Source: a virus. Taken from it: DNA of 64,000 nt. Position 1 is the stretch's first letter; every line of letters begins with the position of its first letter. The stretch is from IMG/VR virus record IMGVR_UViG_3300034782_000062, positions 1 through 64,000 of that record. The stretch is one strand, 5' to 3'. The notes beneath the pieces are model-generated. The model worked only from the letters and a program-made list of their open reading frames with translations, ran no database searches and had not been told where the DNA came from. Below, piece after piece: positions 33,723 through 40,716 of this stretch. The translations under genes and the position numbers were made by a program.

Positions 33723-34253
33723 CTAGCCCTTCGTATCGACGATCCTGAAGACCTTGCGCGGATACTTCGCCTCCAGCGCAGCCTGCTTCTTCCGTGCCGA
33801 GGTCAGCAGCTTGTGCGAGGACTGGTAGCGCATGCTTCCATCCACCACGACATAGCGCTGACAACGCGTCGGACAAGCCCTGACCGTCACGGACGAGCCC
33901 TTGCGACGCTTCGGCGTGGCGCGCTTTGCGGCCGTCTTGCGCTTCGGCGCGGCCTTTTTGGTGGTTCTCTTGCGCTTCGGCGCGGCCTTGCGAGTGGCCG
34001 TCTTCTTGAGACCGTAGGCCTCCTTCACCATGGTCGGCGTAACGCCTGCGCGTCTCTTGCCCATCTTGGTGAAGAGCTTCTGGTCGCGCTGCGACATCGG
34101 TCGGCCAGCGCAAGGCTTCCCCGTCACGGGGTGGCCCTTGACGTCCTTGCCCCAGGTTAGCCCCTTCTTCTTCGCCGGGTTCTTCCTCGCGGGCTTGCGG
34201 CCCGTGTTCCGGCGAACTGTCTTCTTTCGAGCATTTTTTCTTGCGGTCGCCAT
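33723..34253 (-). CDS. Histone-like basic protein
   Basis: 176 residues with AAGGAGG upstream. Lys/Arg-rich N-terminus (RKNARKKTVRRNTGRKPARK), then a conserved block KGHPVTGKPCAGRPMSQRDQKLFTKMG followed by AYGLKK, and alternating KRxTTKKAAPKRK repeats. The block GHPVTG..GRPMS.RD.KLF plus AYGLK also occurs in the 1,171-residue protein (residues about 315-370), so both share a domain. The C-terminus (RYVVVDGSMRYQSSHKLL) is folded-looking. Likely compacts DNA in the particle. Confidence 0.65.
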   Translation of the reverse strand: MATARKNARKKTVRRNTGRKPARKNPAKKKGLTWGKDVKGHPVTGKPCAGRPMSQRDQKLFTKMGKRRAGVTPTMVKEAYGLKKTATRKAAPKRKRTTKKAAPKRKTAAKRATPKRRKGSSVTVRACPTRCQRYVVVDGSMRYQSSHKLLTSARKKQAALEAKYPRKVFRIVDTKG

Positions 34254-34266
34254 CGCGGCACCCTCC

Positions 34267-34851
34267 TTAGTTCATGAACTCCCGAGGCCGCTCCCTCGGG
34301 AGCAGCGTTTTCGCCTGTGCCGCTGTCCTCGGCCAGACGCGTTGGCCATCTCTATACGTGCGAATATGTTTCCCTCGCGGTCCTCCGCGAAAGATTTTTC
34401 TCGTTTTTCCAGTCTGTGATCCAATTCTAGCAAAATCTTGAGCAGATCTCAGAGGATAGCCGCCAGGGTGGTATTTGCTTCCTGGCTGAGGGTAGAGCAC
34501 CCTCTCTCCGACGACCTTGACGACGTAGCGATCTGAGCGGACATTTTCCTCCAGCTCGTCGTCGCCGAGATTCTCTTCAATCTCTCGTTCGTCCTCTTTT
34601 CTCGTGTAGAGGTAGAAGACGAACCAGGCCAAACCGCCCAACAGCAGGCCCTTCGCCCAGATCGGCGTCTGAGACATCGCATCGCCCAGAGGAGGCTGCG
34701 GCGTTTGAGCTTGCTGCTGTCGACGACGGTAATACAGCCCGAGTGCGATCGCGCCGACGCCCACCGCCAAGGCAACATCCCCAGGACGAACTTTCCAGGT
34801 CTCTTCCGATGGATTGATGAGCGTCAGGACTTCGACTGGATTTTCTCTCAT
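34267..34851 (-). CDS. Two-pass membrane protein with basic C-terminus
   Basis: 194 residues. Two hydrophobic helices (about 24-41, GDVALAVGVGAIALGLYY, and 63-82, IWAKGLLLGGLAWFVFYLY) flank a Gln/Pro loop. The second is followed by an acidic linker (EDEREIEENLGDDELEENV) and a basic domain (GKTRKIFRGGPRGKHIRTY). No catalytic motif. It could bridge membrane and genome; inferred. Confidence 0.5.
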   Translation of the reverse strand: MRENPVEVLTLINPSEETWKVRPGDVALAVGVGAIALGLYYRRRQQQAQTPQPPLGDAMSQTPIWAKGLLLGGLAWFVFYLYTRKEDEREIEENLGDDELEENVRSDRYVVKVVGERVLYPQPGSKYHPGGYPLRSAQDFARIGSQTGKTRKIFRGGPRGKHIRTYRDGQRVWPRTAAQAKTLLPRERPREFMN

Positions 34852-34860
34852 CGTCGCCCC

Positions 34861-35691
34861 CTACACCACGACCGCCCCAGTCGATATCCAAGTTTCAGCC
34901 GGCACTCCTTGGAATGCGCTGACCCAAGAGTTGTAGTTTGCCCCTGATCCCCATGTCTCTTCCATAACCGATTCGCAGGGCTGCCCGATGGCTGAGCGCG
35001 AAACAGGGCACTCGCGTGCTCCTGGATTTGCAGAAACGTGACCGGGGGCAGTATGCCCACCGTGCTCAATACCCCAGAGCACGCCTGGTGTCTGGGCCAT
35101 CTCATCTCGCACCTGAGCAATGAAGCTTCGCTCTCCTCCATCTTCGTAGGAAGCGCTGCTCCATCCGGACTCGCCTGGATTACTCGCAGAGGAGCAACCA
35201 GCCCAGCCAATCCAGCCGCCTGCTGCCATTCGAGGCCCAACCTCGCGAGCAAACGTTCGATGAGACATCCACGTCGGGAGCTGATCGTCTCCGACACGAA
35301 TTCCAGAGTGGCCAGGGCGCATGTACTGTGTCGTCGTCCCGTGGCCCACCATGATGAGATTCTTGATTCTGCGATAACGCCTCACCGCATCGAGAACATC
35401 TTGCGCGTTTCGAGCTGGATAGAGAGCCGCTCCAATGTTCGCCGCGATTCGCTCGCCAACGTGTCGGAACTCGCCAGCACCATCTCCCTCGGCGACGTAG
35501 ATGACAACGTTGTCTCCCGTCGTTACGACAGCGGTGTAGATGACACCACCGATGAGAATGGCCACGCTCAGGCCACCGGCCGCGAGCAGCAGCGGCCTTT
35601 CTTTAAGGTGATCAATGAAGTCACGCGCGACACTGAAGAATCGAGGATTCTCGTTCCACTCGTACTCAACGATGTCGGCGTCGTACTGCAT
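34861..35691 (-). CDS. Membrane-anchored clan CD-like cysteine peptidase candidate
   Basis: 276 residues, ATG overlapping the upstream stop as TGATG. N-terminal FFSVARDFIDHLKERPLLLAA runs into a transmembrane helix (about 37-57), an arrangement shared with the upstream SleB-like protein (FKERPLIALLGAGAMVLLGY). In the soluble part, a hydrophobic strand ends in MVGHG and a later one in IGWAGCSS. This His-Gly ... Gly-Cys order is the clan CD (caspase/gingipain-like) dyad. It could process the particle proteins. Family membership is unproven. Confidence 0.45.
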   Translation of the reverse strand: MQYDADIVEYEWNENPRFFSVARDFIDHLKERPLLLAAGGLSVAILIGGVIYTAVVTTGDNVVIYVAEGDGAGEFRHVGERIAANIGAALYPARNAQDVLDAVRRYRRIKNLIMVGHGTTTQYMRPGHSGIRVGDDQLPTWMSHRTFAREVGPRMAAGGWIGWAGCSSASNPGESGWSSASYEDGGERSFIAQVRDEMAQTPGVLWGIEHGGHTAPGHVSANPGARECPVSRSAIGQPCESVMEETWGSGANYNSWVSAFQGVPAETWISTGAVVV

Positions 35692-37181
35692 CAAGCCACC
35701 GCCGATCGTCGTCGTGCGTTGTCCGCTGTGATAAAGATGTTTCCAGCCACGTTCACGGCATCGGCCGAGCCCTCCAGACCCGTTCCGGCCGCACGGAAGT
35801 CAGTCCTCGTTCCGATAGGATTCGGCACCTGGCCAGCGACGAACCGCTGCACTAGATTCGTCAGCGCAGGTGGAAAATCCGTCCAGGGCTTCGATCGAAG
35901 CGCACGCCGAAAAGCAACTCTCTCTGGAGTACACATGTCGGGGCTACTCGGACAGCGCCCAGAGTTTGGATCTACCCACGCCGGGTTAATTGGCTGCGAA
36001 TAGGCCTGAACGAATGACCCAAGTGTCGGATAAAGCTGACGCTTCTGCCCAACTGTCATGTAGTGGTTCGCGTAGGCCCACAACACCGCCGACGCACCCT
36101 GCTGAACATCGCTCTGACTCCAGGCCGACGGTGTCCTGCTGACCTCTCCCCAGATGGAGCGCGCCAGCCAGAGCATGTCGTCCTGAGTAATCTGGTACGG
36201 AGCTTCGCCGGGGAAGTGCATGACGCCATTGACGATTTGAGCCCCAGAAGAGAAGCTACTCTGCGCTGTCTTGACGATGCGGTAAATCGCATAACCCAAC
36301 AGCACCATCGCTCCTGCGCCAAGCAGCGCGATAAGCGGCCTTTCCTTGAAAAAGTCAACAATCTCGACGAAACGTTGAGCAAGCGTCCGCGGGCGGTTGT
36401 ACATCATCGCCCGGCTCAAACGTCGTTCTGCCAGCTCTCGATTCCGCACCATTGGGCGAACGTCCTGAAGACTCGCCTCGCACAGACGACCAACTCTCTG
36501 TGTCTCCTCTAAAATTTTGAACTGACAGGGATCGCAAGCCTCCGGAGCGATTCCTACCTCATCAATATCCAGGGAGAGCTGCCTGTCTTCATATTCCTGT
36601 TCGTCCGCATGGACCTGGTCCGGCACCACAAAGACACGCTCAACCTTCTTGCGCTTGCGCCTCTGGGGCACGACGATGACTTCACGCACCGTCTCTTCTT
36701 CATCTTCATTCCGGTCGATCAGGGCTTCAGCAACCAGGGCTTCTAGTCGACGAATATCCTTACGGATATCGTCGTCAAGACGCTCAGTTCGCCGACGAGT
36801 CTCACGGCGCTCGGACTTCGAGGTCTTCTTTCGGCGACGTTTCCCTGACTTGGAAACAAACTGACCGGATTCCTTACTGCGCCTGACCTTGGTGCCCGGA
36901 ACGATGCCCTCTTCAAGAGCACTCTCATAGGCCCTCCGCTCGGAAGCGCTCCACTCATCCATGGGAAGGAACTGTCCGGTCTCAGGATCCTGAGGAGGAA
37001 TCCAAACGTCCTTAGTCGTCTTGCGGCGCTTTCCCTTCTTCTTGACGACTGGATTCTTGAACGCACCTTCCCTTTTCAGGCGGTCGAACGTGCGCTGATC
37101 CTTCTTGCTCCACAACTCACGAGGTAGAAAGGTTCCATCCTCTCCCCGTGGTGGCGTAAATGTTGTCTGACGCTTGGACAT
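35691..37181 (-). CDS. SleB-like cell-wall hydrolase with basic repeat N-terminus
   Basis: 496 residues. N-terminal 110 residues hold repeated units of the form G(T/Q)FLPxxxW(S)xxxxRxxxxxLxxEG (DGTFLPRELWSKKDQRTF, TGQFLPMDEWSASERRAY) with Lys/Arg-rich linkers. A charged helical part and a transmembrane helix (FFKERPLIALLGAGAMVLLGYAIY, residues about 288-311) follow. The C-terminal DMLWLARSIWGEVS, with a following helix and NPIGTRTDF ... VAGNIFI, resembles the SleB/hydrolase-2 peptidoglycan-cutting fold; Glu in IWGEV is the catalytic candidate. Start coupled to a 22-codon leader ORF. Confidence 0.55.
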   Translation of the reverse strand: MSKRQTTFTPPRGEDGTFLPRELWSKKDQRTFDRLKREGAFKNPVVKKKGKRRKTTKDVWIPPQDPETGQFLPMDEWSASERRAYESALEEGIVPGTKVRRSKESGQFVSKSGKRRRKKTSKSERRETRRRTERLDDDIRKDIRRLEALVAEALIDRNEDEEETVREVIVVPQRRKRKKVERVFVVPDQVHADEQEYEDRQLSLDIDEVGIAPEACDPCQFKILEETQRVGRLCEASLQDVRPMVRNRELAERRLSRAMMYNRPRTLAQRFVEIVDFFKERPLIALLGAGAMVLLGYAIYRIVKTAQSSFSSGAQIVNGVMHFPGEAPYQITQDDMLWLARSIWGEVSRTPSAWSQSDVQQGASAVLWAYANHYMTVGQKRQLYPTLGSFVQAYSQPINPAWVDPNSGRCPSSPDMCTPERVAFRRALRSKPWTDFPPALTNLVQRFVAGQVPNPIGTRTDFRAAGTGLEGSADAVNVAGNIFITADNARRRSAVA

Positions 37182-37249
37182 TACTTCGTAACTCTCCGAT
37201 GCTGCGAAGCATTAGCAAGGGTGTCAGGGGCCGGCCCCATAAGACTCAA
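37181..37249 (-). CDS. 22-codon leader ORF
   Basis: TTG start with GGAGG 6 bases upstream, the best ribosome binding site in the leader of the 496-residue gene. The peptide (SLMGPAPDTLANASQHRRVTK after the initiator) ends in TAATG, overlapping the next start by one base. The main gene's own binding site is weak. This suggests translational coupling. A GGGGCCGGCCCC palindrome lies inside the ORF. Confidence 0.4.
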   Translation of the reverse strand: MSLMGPAPDTLANASQHRRVTK

Positions 37250-37285
37250 GGTTACCCTCCTTCTTTTATTTAAGCACCCTGGTCT

Positions 37286-37314
37286 CGTATATTGACCCAG
37301 GACACCCTTGATAA
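37286..37314 (-). promoter_or_regulatory. Promoter of leader ORF and SleB-like gene
   Basis: Minus strand TTATCA (37309-37314), 17-base spacer, TATACG (37286-37291). A 10-base GACACCCTTG (37301-37310) inside it has its exact inverted copy at 37216-37225 in the leader. Confidence 0.5.
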
Positions 37315-37334
37315 CACCCCGCAACACTCGGGTC

Positions 37335-38231
37335 TTATTCTTCGCTCTCTTCCTCCTCGTCATTCTCCTCAGGAGCTGGATTCTCTTCAGGCTCTTCCTC
37401 TTCCAGCTCTTCGATCTTCTCGCCGTTCACGGTTGCGAAGAACCTGTCTTGCTCATCATCTGACAGGTTTTCGAGCTGAGCGGCGAGCTTCTCGCCAGGG
37501 CTGAGTCCCGGATTTCTTTCGGGCGGGAAAAGAGCGTTTTTGACAAAGCCAGTGACCTTCTCCGTCAGAGTTTCTTCTTCTGGATTTTTCCGCAGCTCCG
37601 ACTCTTCGCGCATGGCCTTGCCGACGGCCTTTCCCATCACGCGAACACGCTCCAGCTCGACCTCTCGCTTCTGCTCCGCCGCTTTGGTGGTCCGGTAGTA
37701 CACAAGACCACCGAGGCCGACGGCTCCAACAGCCGCGACGCCCCAGATGTTGTCACTGAGTGCCTGGAGCCCTCTCTCTAGAGGCGTGGCCGTCTGCTGC
37801 TGGTTCCCCTCCTCGATGGTTGTCAGATAGTCGAACACAGAGAAGACACCAGCGCCGATTGAGATCGCCACTGCCGCCACGGCGAATGGCACTCCCCCCA
37901 TGGGGAGCTGTTCTTCAAGACCTTCTGGAATACCGGCTTGCATCTCTTGGCGAGACGGCTCGTGACCCCTGAGCACCGACAAGAACTGCCGAAGCTGTTC
38001 GACAGCTCTCTGCTCCATCTGAGGGTCTCGATTCGAACGCAGAACCATCTGGACCTGCTGCGGCGTCATCATCGCTGCTCGCATCCCTGCAGCGCGCTCG
38101 TTGTTCTTGCGGCGAAGCTTGTGAAAGCGTGCAATGACTGCGCGAACCTTCGCAATGGTGTCGCGCATCTCCCTTTCTTGCTCAGGAGATGCCATCGCCA
38201 TTTGTTCTTGCATGAATTGAGGCTGTGTCAT
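37335..38231 (-). CDS. Two-pass membrane protein with helical N-terminus and acidic tail
   Basis: 298 residues from the ATG at 38231 (ATGA overlap with the upstream gene). A helical Gln/Arg-rich N-terminal region (residues about 15-95) is followed by two hydrophobic segments (about 113-135, PFAVAAVAISIGAGVFSVF, and 163-182, IWGVAAVGAVGLGGLVYY) and a charged helix (EQKREVELERVRVMGKAVGK). A highly acidic C-terminus ends it (EELEEEEPEENPAPEEN). Follows the capsid candidates directly, so a membrane-associated particle protein is likely. Confidence 0.5.
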   Translation of the reverse strand: MTQPQFMQEQMAMASPEQEREMRDTIAKVRAVIARFHKLRRKNNERAAGMRAAMMTPQQVQMVLRSNRDPQMEQRAVEQLRQFLSVLRGHEPSRQEMQAGIPEGLEEQLPMGGVPFAVAAVAISIGAGVFSVFDYLTTIEEGNQQQTATPLERGLQALSDNIWGVAAVGAVGLGGLVYYRTTKAAEQKREVELERVRVMGKAVGKAMREESELRKNPEEETLTEKVTGFVKNALFPPERNPGLSPGEKLAAQLENLSDDEQDRFFATVNGEKIEELEEEEPEENPAPEENDEEEESEE

Positions 38232-38914
38232 CGTTGCTGCTCCAAGATCTCCTCGATAATGTTCGAGTCGATGAGCCATCCCTCAACACGAAAGCCAACG
38301 GTGCCAATGGGAACTGGCGAGACTGCCCTGTTGATATAGTAGGCTTCCACCTCTCGCCCTGACTTCGCATAAAGAGAGAACTCCACCTCACGGGAACCAA
38401 CGCGATCACCCAAAAACGGGAAGTAAGCTCTGTCTTCAGCAGGCAAAAGCGGCTGCACCCTTGTCGAACGAATTTCGACTGGCACTACCTCACCTATCTC
38501 GAAGAAGCATTGAACCGACCCCTCGATGACCCCGGGGGGGAGCAGCTCACCAAGACCGAAAGCAGCTTTGGCGAAGAAGTACATGTTGTCGATGACGAGG
38601 GTCCGATCGGAAGGCACATTGAAGCTGAGTATGGGGAATCGCCGCCCCAGAGGGACTGTGCTGAACTCGACCTCGTCGGTGAGATCGACGAAGACTATCT
38701 GCTCGTCTTGAAGACGGGAATAGAAGTCCTTAACCAGCCTGACACGACGGGCATCTTTTTTGCCGCCGCTGATAGGCTTCGCCCTGAGCATATCCGGGTC
38801 CAGTCCATAGACCTTCTCCCGAACCTGGGGATTGATCACACCGGGTTCTTTGTGGTCGCGCCTGACCAATGGCCCGATCGGAATACCGTGGCGCTTTTTT
38901 CGTCCGCCACCCAT
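38228..38914 (-). CDS. Beta-rich candidate capsid/spike protein
   Basis: 228 residues; GGAG upstream. A basic N-terminal arm (GGGRKKRHGIPIGPLVRRD) precedes a run of alternating strands: IVFVDLTDEVEFSTV, FPILSFNVPSDRTLVIDNMYFFA, SVQCFFEIGEVVPVEI, EVEFSLYAKSG and VGFRVEGWLI. Basic arm plus eight-strand pattern and about 200 residues fit a single jelly-roll capsid protein. It is adjacent to two other beta-rich proteins. No sequence homolog can be named, so this is a structural guess. Confidence 0.4.
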   Translation of the reverse strand: MGGGRKKRHGIPIGPLVRRDHKEPGVINPQVREKVYGLDPDMLRAKPISGGKKDARRVRLVKDFYSRLQDEQIVFVDLTDEVEFSTVPLGRRFPILSFNVPSDRTLVIDNMYFFAKAAFGLGELLPPGVIEGSVQCFFEIGEVVPVEIRSTRVQPLLPAEDRAYFPFLGDRVGSREVEFSLYAKSGREVEAYYINRAVSPVPIGTVGFRVEGWLIDSNIIEEILEQQR

Positions 38915-38917
38915 CGA

Positions 38918-39688
38918 CTACATCTCCAGCGGCTGCAGCACCTTGAAGCCGTCGAATGTAATCTTGAGCTGAAGGTTGACGGGACCTGAATCGATTTCTT
39001 CACCCGACCCGATCGAAAGGATTGGAACAGCTCTGAGGGGGTTGCAGATGAAGCTGATCGTCGTGCCGGCAGCGAAGATTTCATTGTTCATGAAATATCC
39101 GTCGTCGTCACGGCGAAACAGGATATCCCCGCTGATAGGCTTGTCCTGACGGTTTCGCTCGCTTCCGCCATCGCTGTACTGCCACTCGAAATCGAGAGGC
39201 GGCGCTATGTAGCCATCGAATGGAGGTGTACCGGTACTGAACGCAAGCTGAGCTGCGTCACGTGCCCAGTTGAAGTACTCAACCCTCGAAGTGACAGGTG
39301 CAAACCGACCGATAAAGTCGGTATAGTCCGCTGTTCCGAGACCGATCACCTCCAACGATGGGGCTTCGGTGTAGATGAGCGAAGCAAACAGTCTTCGGGC
39401 GATGAATGGACCGTCTCGGCTGACGTTCACCGTCCCCGTCACGGGAGCCTGAGACCCACCTGGCAGGTTGATGTTGATCTGATACTTGTACGGGAGTTGC
39501 TTGCCAGGCATGTCGTCGATGTGAACTTCTTGGCGCTCCAGCGTCTCGCGAGCCTTCCGTTCATCCGCCAGCTCGGCAGAAAGGCGCTGGTTTTCGACAA
39601 CAGCCTCATCGATCTGCCCCTGAAGCTTGCGCAGTTCGAACGCGACCTCAGGTGCAATAACTCGCCGCTTTCCGTTGTTGTTTGGCAT
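38918..39688 (-). CDS. Candidate minor capsid protein, beta-rich with N-terminal coiled coil
   Basis: 256 residues, GGGAGG upstream. Residues about 15-55 form a charged coiled coil (ELRKLQGQIDEAVVENQRLS), then beta strands from about 65: PYKYQININLPGG, GTVNVSRDGPFIARRLFASLIY, RFAPVTSRVEYFNWARD, LDFEWQYSDGGSERN, TTISFICNPLRAVP and VNLQLKITFDGFKVL. The FIARRLFASLIY strand and the DFEWQYSDGGSxR loop give a jelly-roll-like pattern. Separate transcription unit from the downstream side of the main capsid candidate. Confidence 0.4.
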   Translation of the reverse strand: MPNNNGKRRVIAPEVAFELRKLQGQIDEAVVENQRLSAELADERKARETLERQEVHIDDMPGKQLPYKYQININLPGGSQAPVTGTVNVSRDGPFIARRLFASLIYTEAPSLEVIGLGTADYTDFIGRFAPVTSRVEYFNWARDAAQLAFSTGTPPFDGYIAPPLDFEWQYSDGGSERNRQDKPISGDILFRRDDDGYFMNNEIFAAGTTISFICNPLRAVPILSIGSGEEIDSGPVNLQLKITFDGFKVLQPLEM

Positions 39689-39796
39689 CCTTCCAACCTC
39701 CCGTCATGAACGGGGTAACAGCTCATTGCGAGCCGCCTCTGGCCGGAACGATGTTAAGATTGCCGCACAGACCGGCCAGGACAATGATGGGTATCA

Positions 39797-39825
39797 GCCC
39801 CTCCCGTCACCAGGACGAGAGGGGC
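39797..39825 (-). terminator. GC-rich hairpin downstream of capsid candidate
   Basis: GCCCCTC and GAGGGGC arms with a 15-base loop. The U-run is poor, so it could be a 3'-end stabiliser rather than a terminator. It also lies in the leader of the next gene. Confidence 0.35.
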
Positions 39826-39855
39826 GTCACCTCACTTTTTCGCGTCAGAGACTCT

Positions 39856-39873
39856 AAGGGGCTCTAACCCCTT
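39856..39873 (-). terminator. AAGGGG/CCCCTT hairpin after capsid candidate stop
   Basis: Six-pair stem with a 6-base loop, 8 bases after the stop at 39881. No T-run follows in the direction of transcription, so it may be an attenuator or RNA-stability element. Confidence 0.35.
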
Positions 39874-39880
39874 GAAATCC

Positions 39881-40528
39881 CTACTGAACCTCGCGAGTTC
39901 CGAGACCGTCAAGGAAGTACTTGATATCCTTGGCGATGTCGTCTTCGAGATTCAGTGCCTGCACCAGGTCGTGGTCCGCGGTGTTCGCCATGGGGAAGAC
40001 CTCTGCGAGAACTTCGATACCCTGGCGGGGCGGGACGGCGATCGGGCGACCGAGGCGAAGCAGAGCCGAGTGGCTGGGCACGCCGTTGTTGATGAGGACA
40101 AGCGAGGTGTCCCCACCGATGTCGCCGTAGATGCCGGCTGCCATGGGCACGTAGTGGGTGCCCGACACGAACTGCGGCTTGTCGCCGATGGCGACCGTCC
40201 AGAAGAGCTGGGCCTGGCACTGCAGGTACAGCCTGTGGACGTAGTAGGCCGGCGATCCGACCAAGCCGGACGTCAGCTCACCCGCACGGAAGTGCGTGAG
40301 GCAGCGGAGCGCCTTGATCTTGAAGGTCCGGTCGGCGACGAGCTGACCGGCGATCTTCATGTTGGTCCAGGCCCTGTTACCGAGGTTTGTCCCCGAGAAC
40401 AGACGGGTCTGGGTGCTCACCGGCTGACCGTTCGGGCCGATGTTCGTGGTCGCGTCCGACACGCCTCGGCAGAGGGTGTCGTACAGGGGCTGATGCAGAC
40501 GCTCGATGACGCCAACGATTGCAGGCAT
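39881..40528 (-). CDS. Candidate major capsid protein (single jelly roll)
   Basis: 215 residues with GGAGG 9 bases before ATG and a structured 5' leader. Codon choice is strikingly skewed to C/G-ending codons compared with neighbours, suggesting very high expression. After a short N-terminal helix, residues 45-200 are beta strands: TRLFSGTNLGNRAWTNMKIA, GQLVADRTFKIKALRCL, HRLYLQCQAQLFWTVAIG and IEVLAEVFPM. Size and strand count fit a single jelly-roll subunit of a tailless icosahedral virus. Hairpins follow the stop. The identity is inferred from expression signals, size and context, not homology. Confidence 0.5.
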   Translation of the reverse strand: MPAIVGVIERLHQPLYDTLCRGVSDATTNIGPNGQPVSTQTRLFSGTNLGNRAWTNMKIAGQLVADRTFKIKALRCLTHFRAGELTSGLVGSPAYYVHRLYLQCQAQLFWTVAIGDKPQFVSGTHYVPMAAGIYGDIGGDTSLVLINNGVPSHSALLRLGRPIAVPPRQGIEVLAEVFPMANTADHDLVQALNLEDDIAKDIKYFLDGLGTREVQ

Positions 40529-40554
40529 GTCTTTTCTCCTCCCGTTTTGATTCA

Positions 40555-40615
40555 GCCCTTGCGGGCCTAGCGGGTGGTCGTCCCGCTGTCTTACCTGCTA
40601 CCCCTCTCCGCGGGG
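40555..40615 (-). promoter_or_regulatory. Three hairpins in the capsid candidate's 5' leader
   Basis: GCCC-TTGC-GGGC (40555-40566; in the RNA the loop reads GCAA, a GNRA tetraloop), AGCGGG/CCCGCT (40569-40587) and CCCC/GGGG (40601-40615). They sit 13 to 75 bases upstream of the ribosome binding site. They probably stabilise a highly expressed messenger. Confidence 0.4.
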
Positions 40616-40652
40616 CCAAACACTCCGAAATAATGTTCAAGGCCTCGGGGAA

Positions 40653-40674
40653 GGCGGTCGGAGAAACCGCTTTT
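40653..40674 (-). terminator. GCGGT/ACCGC hairpin between giant gene and capsid gene
   Basis: Five to six base-pair stem with a 7-base loop, 43 bases after the stop of the 1,171-residue gene. The T-run (TTTT) is on the plus-strand side, so termination on the minus strand is uncertain. Confidence 0.3.
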
Positions 40675-40716
40675 CGGGGTGCACGTCCCTATCCCCGAGA
40701 CCATGATGACGATCAG

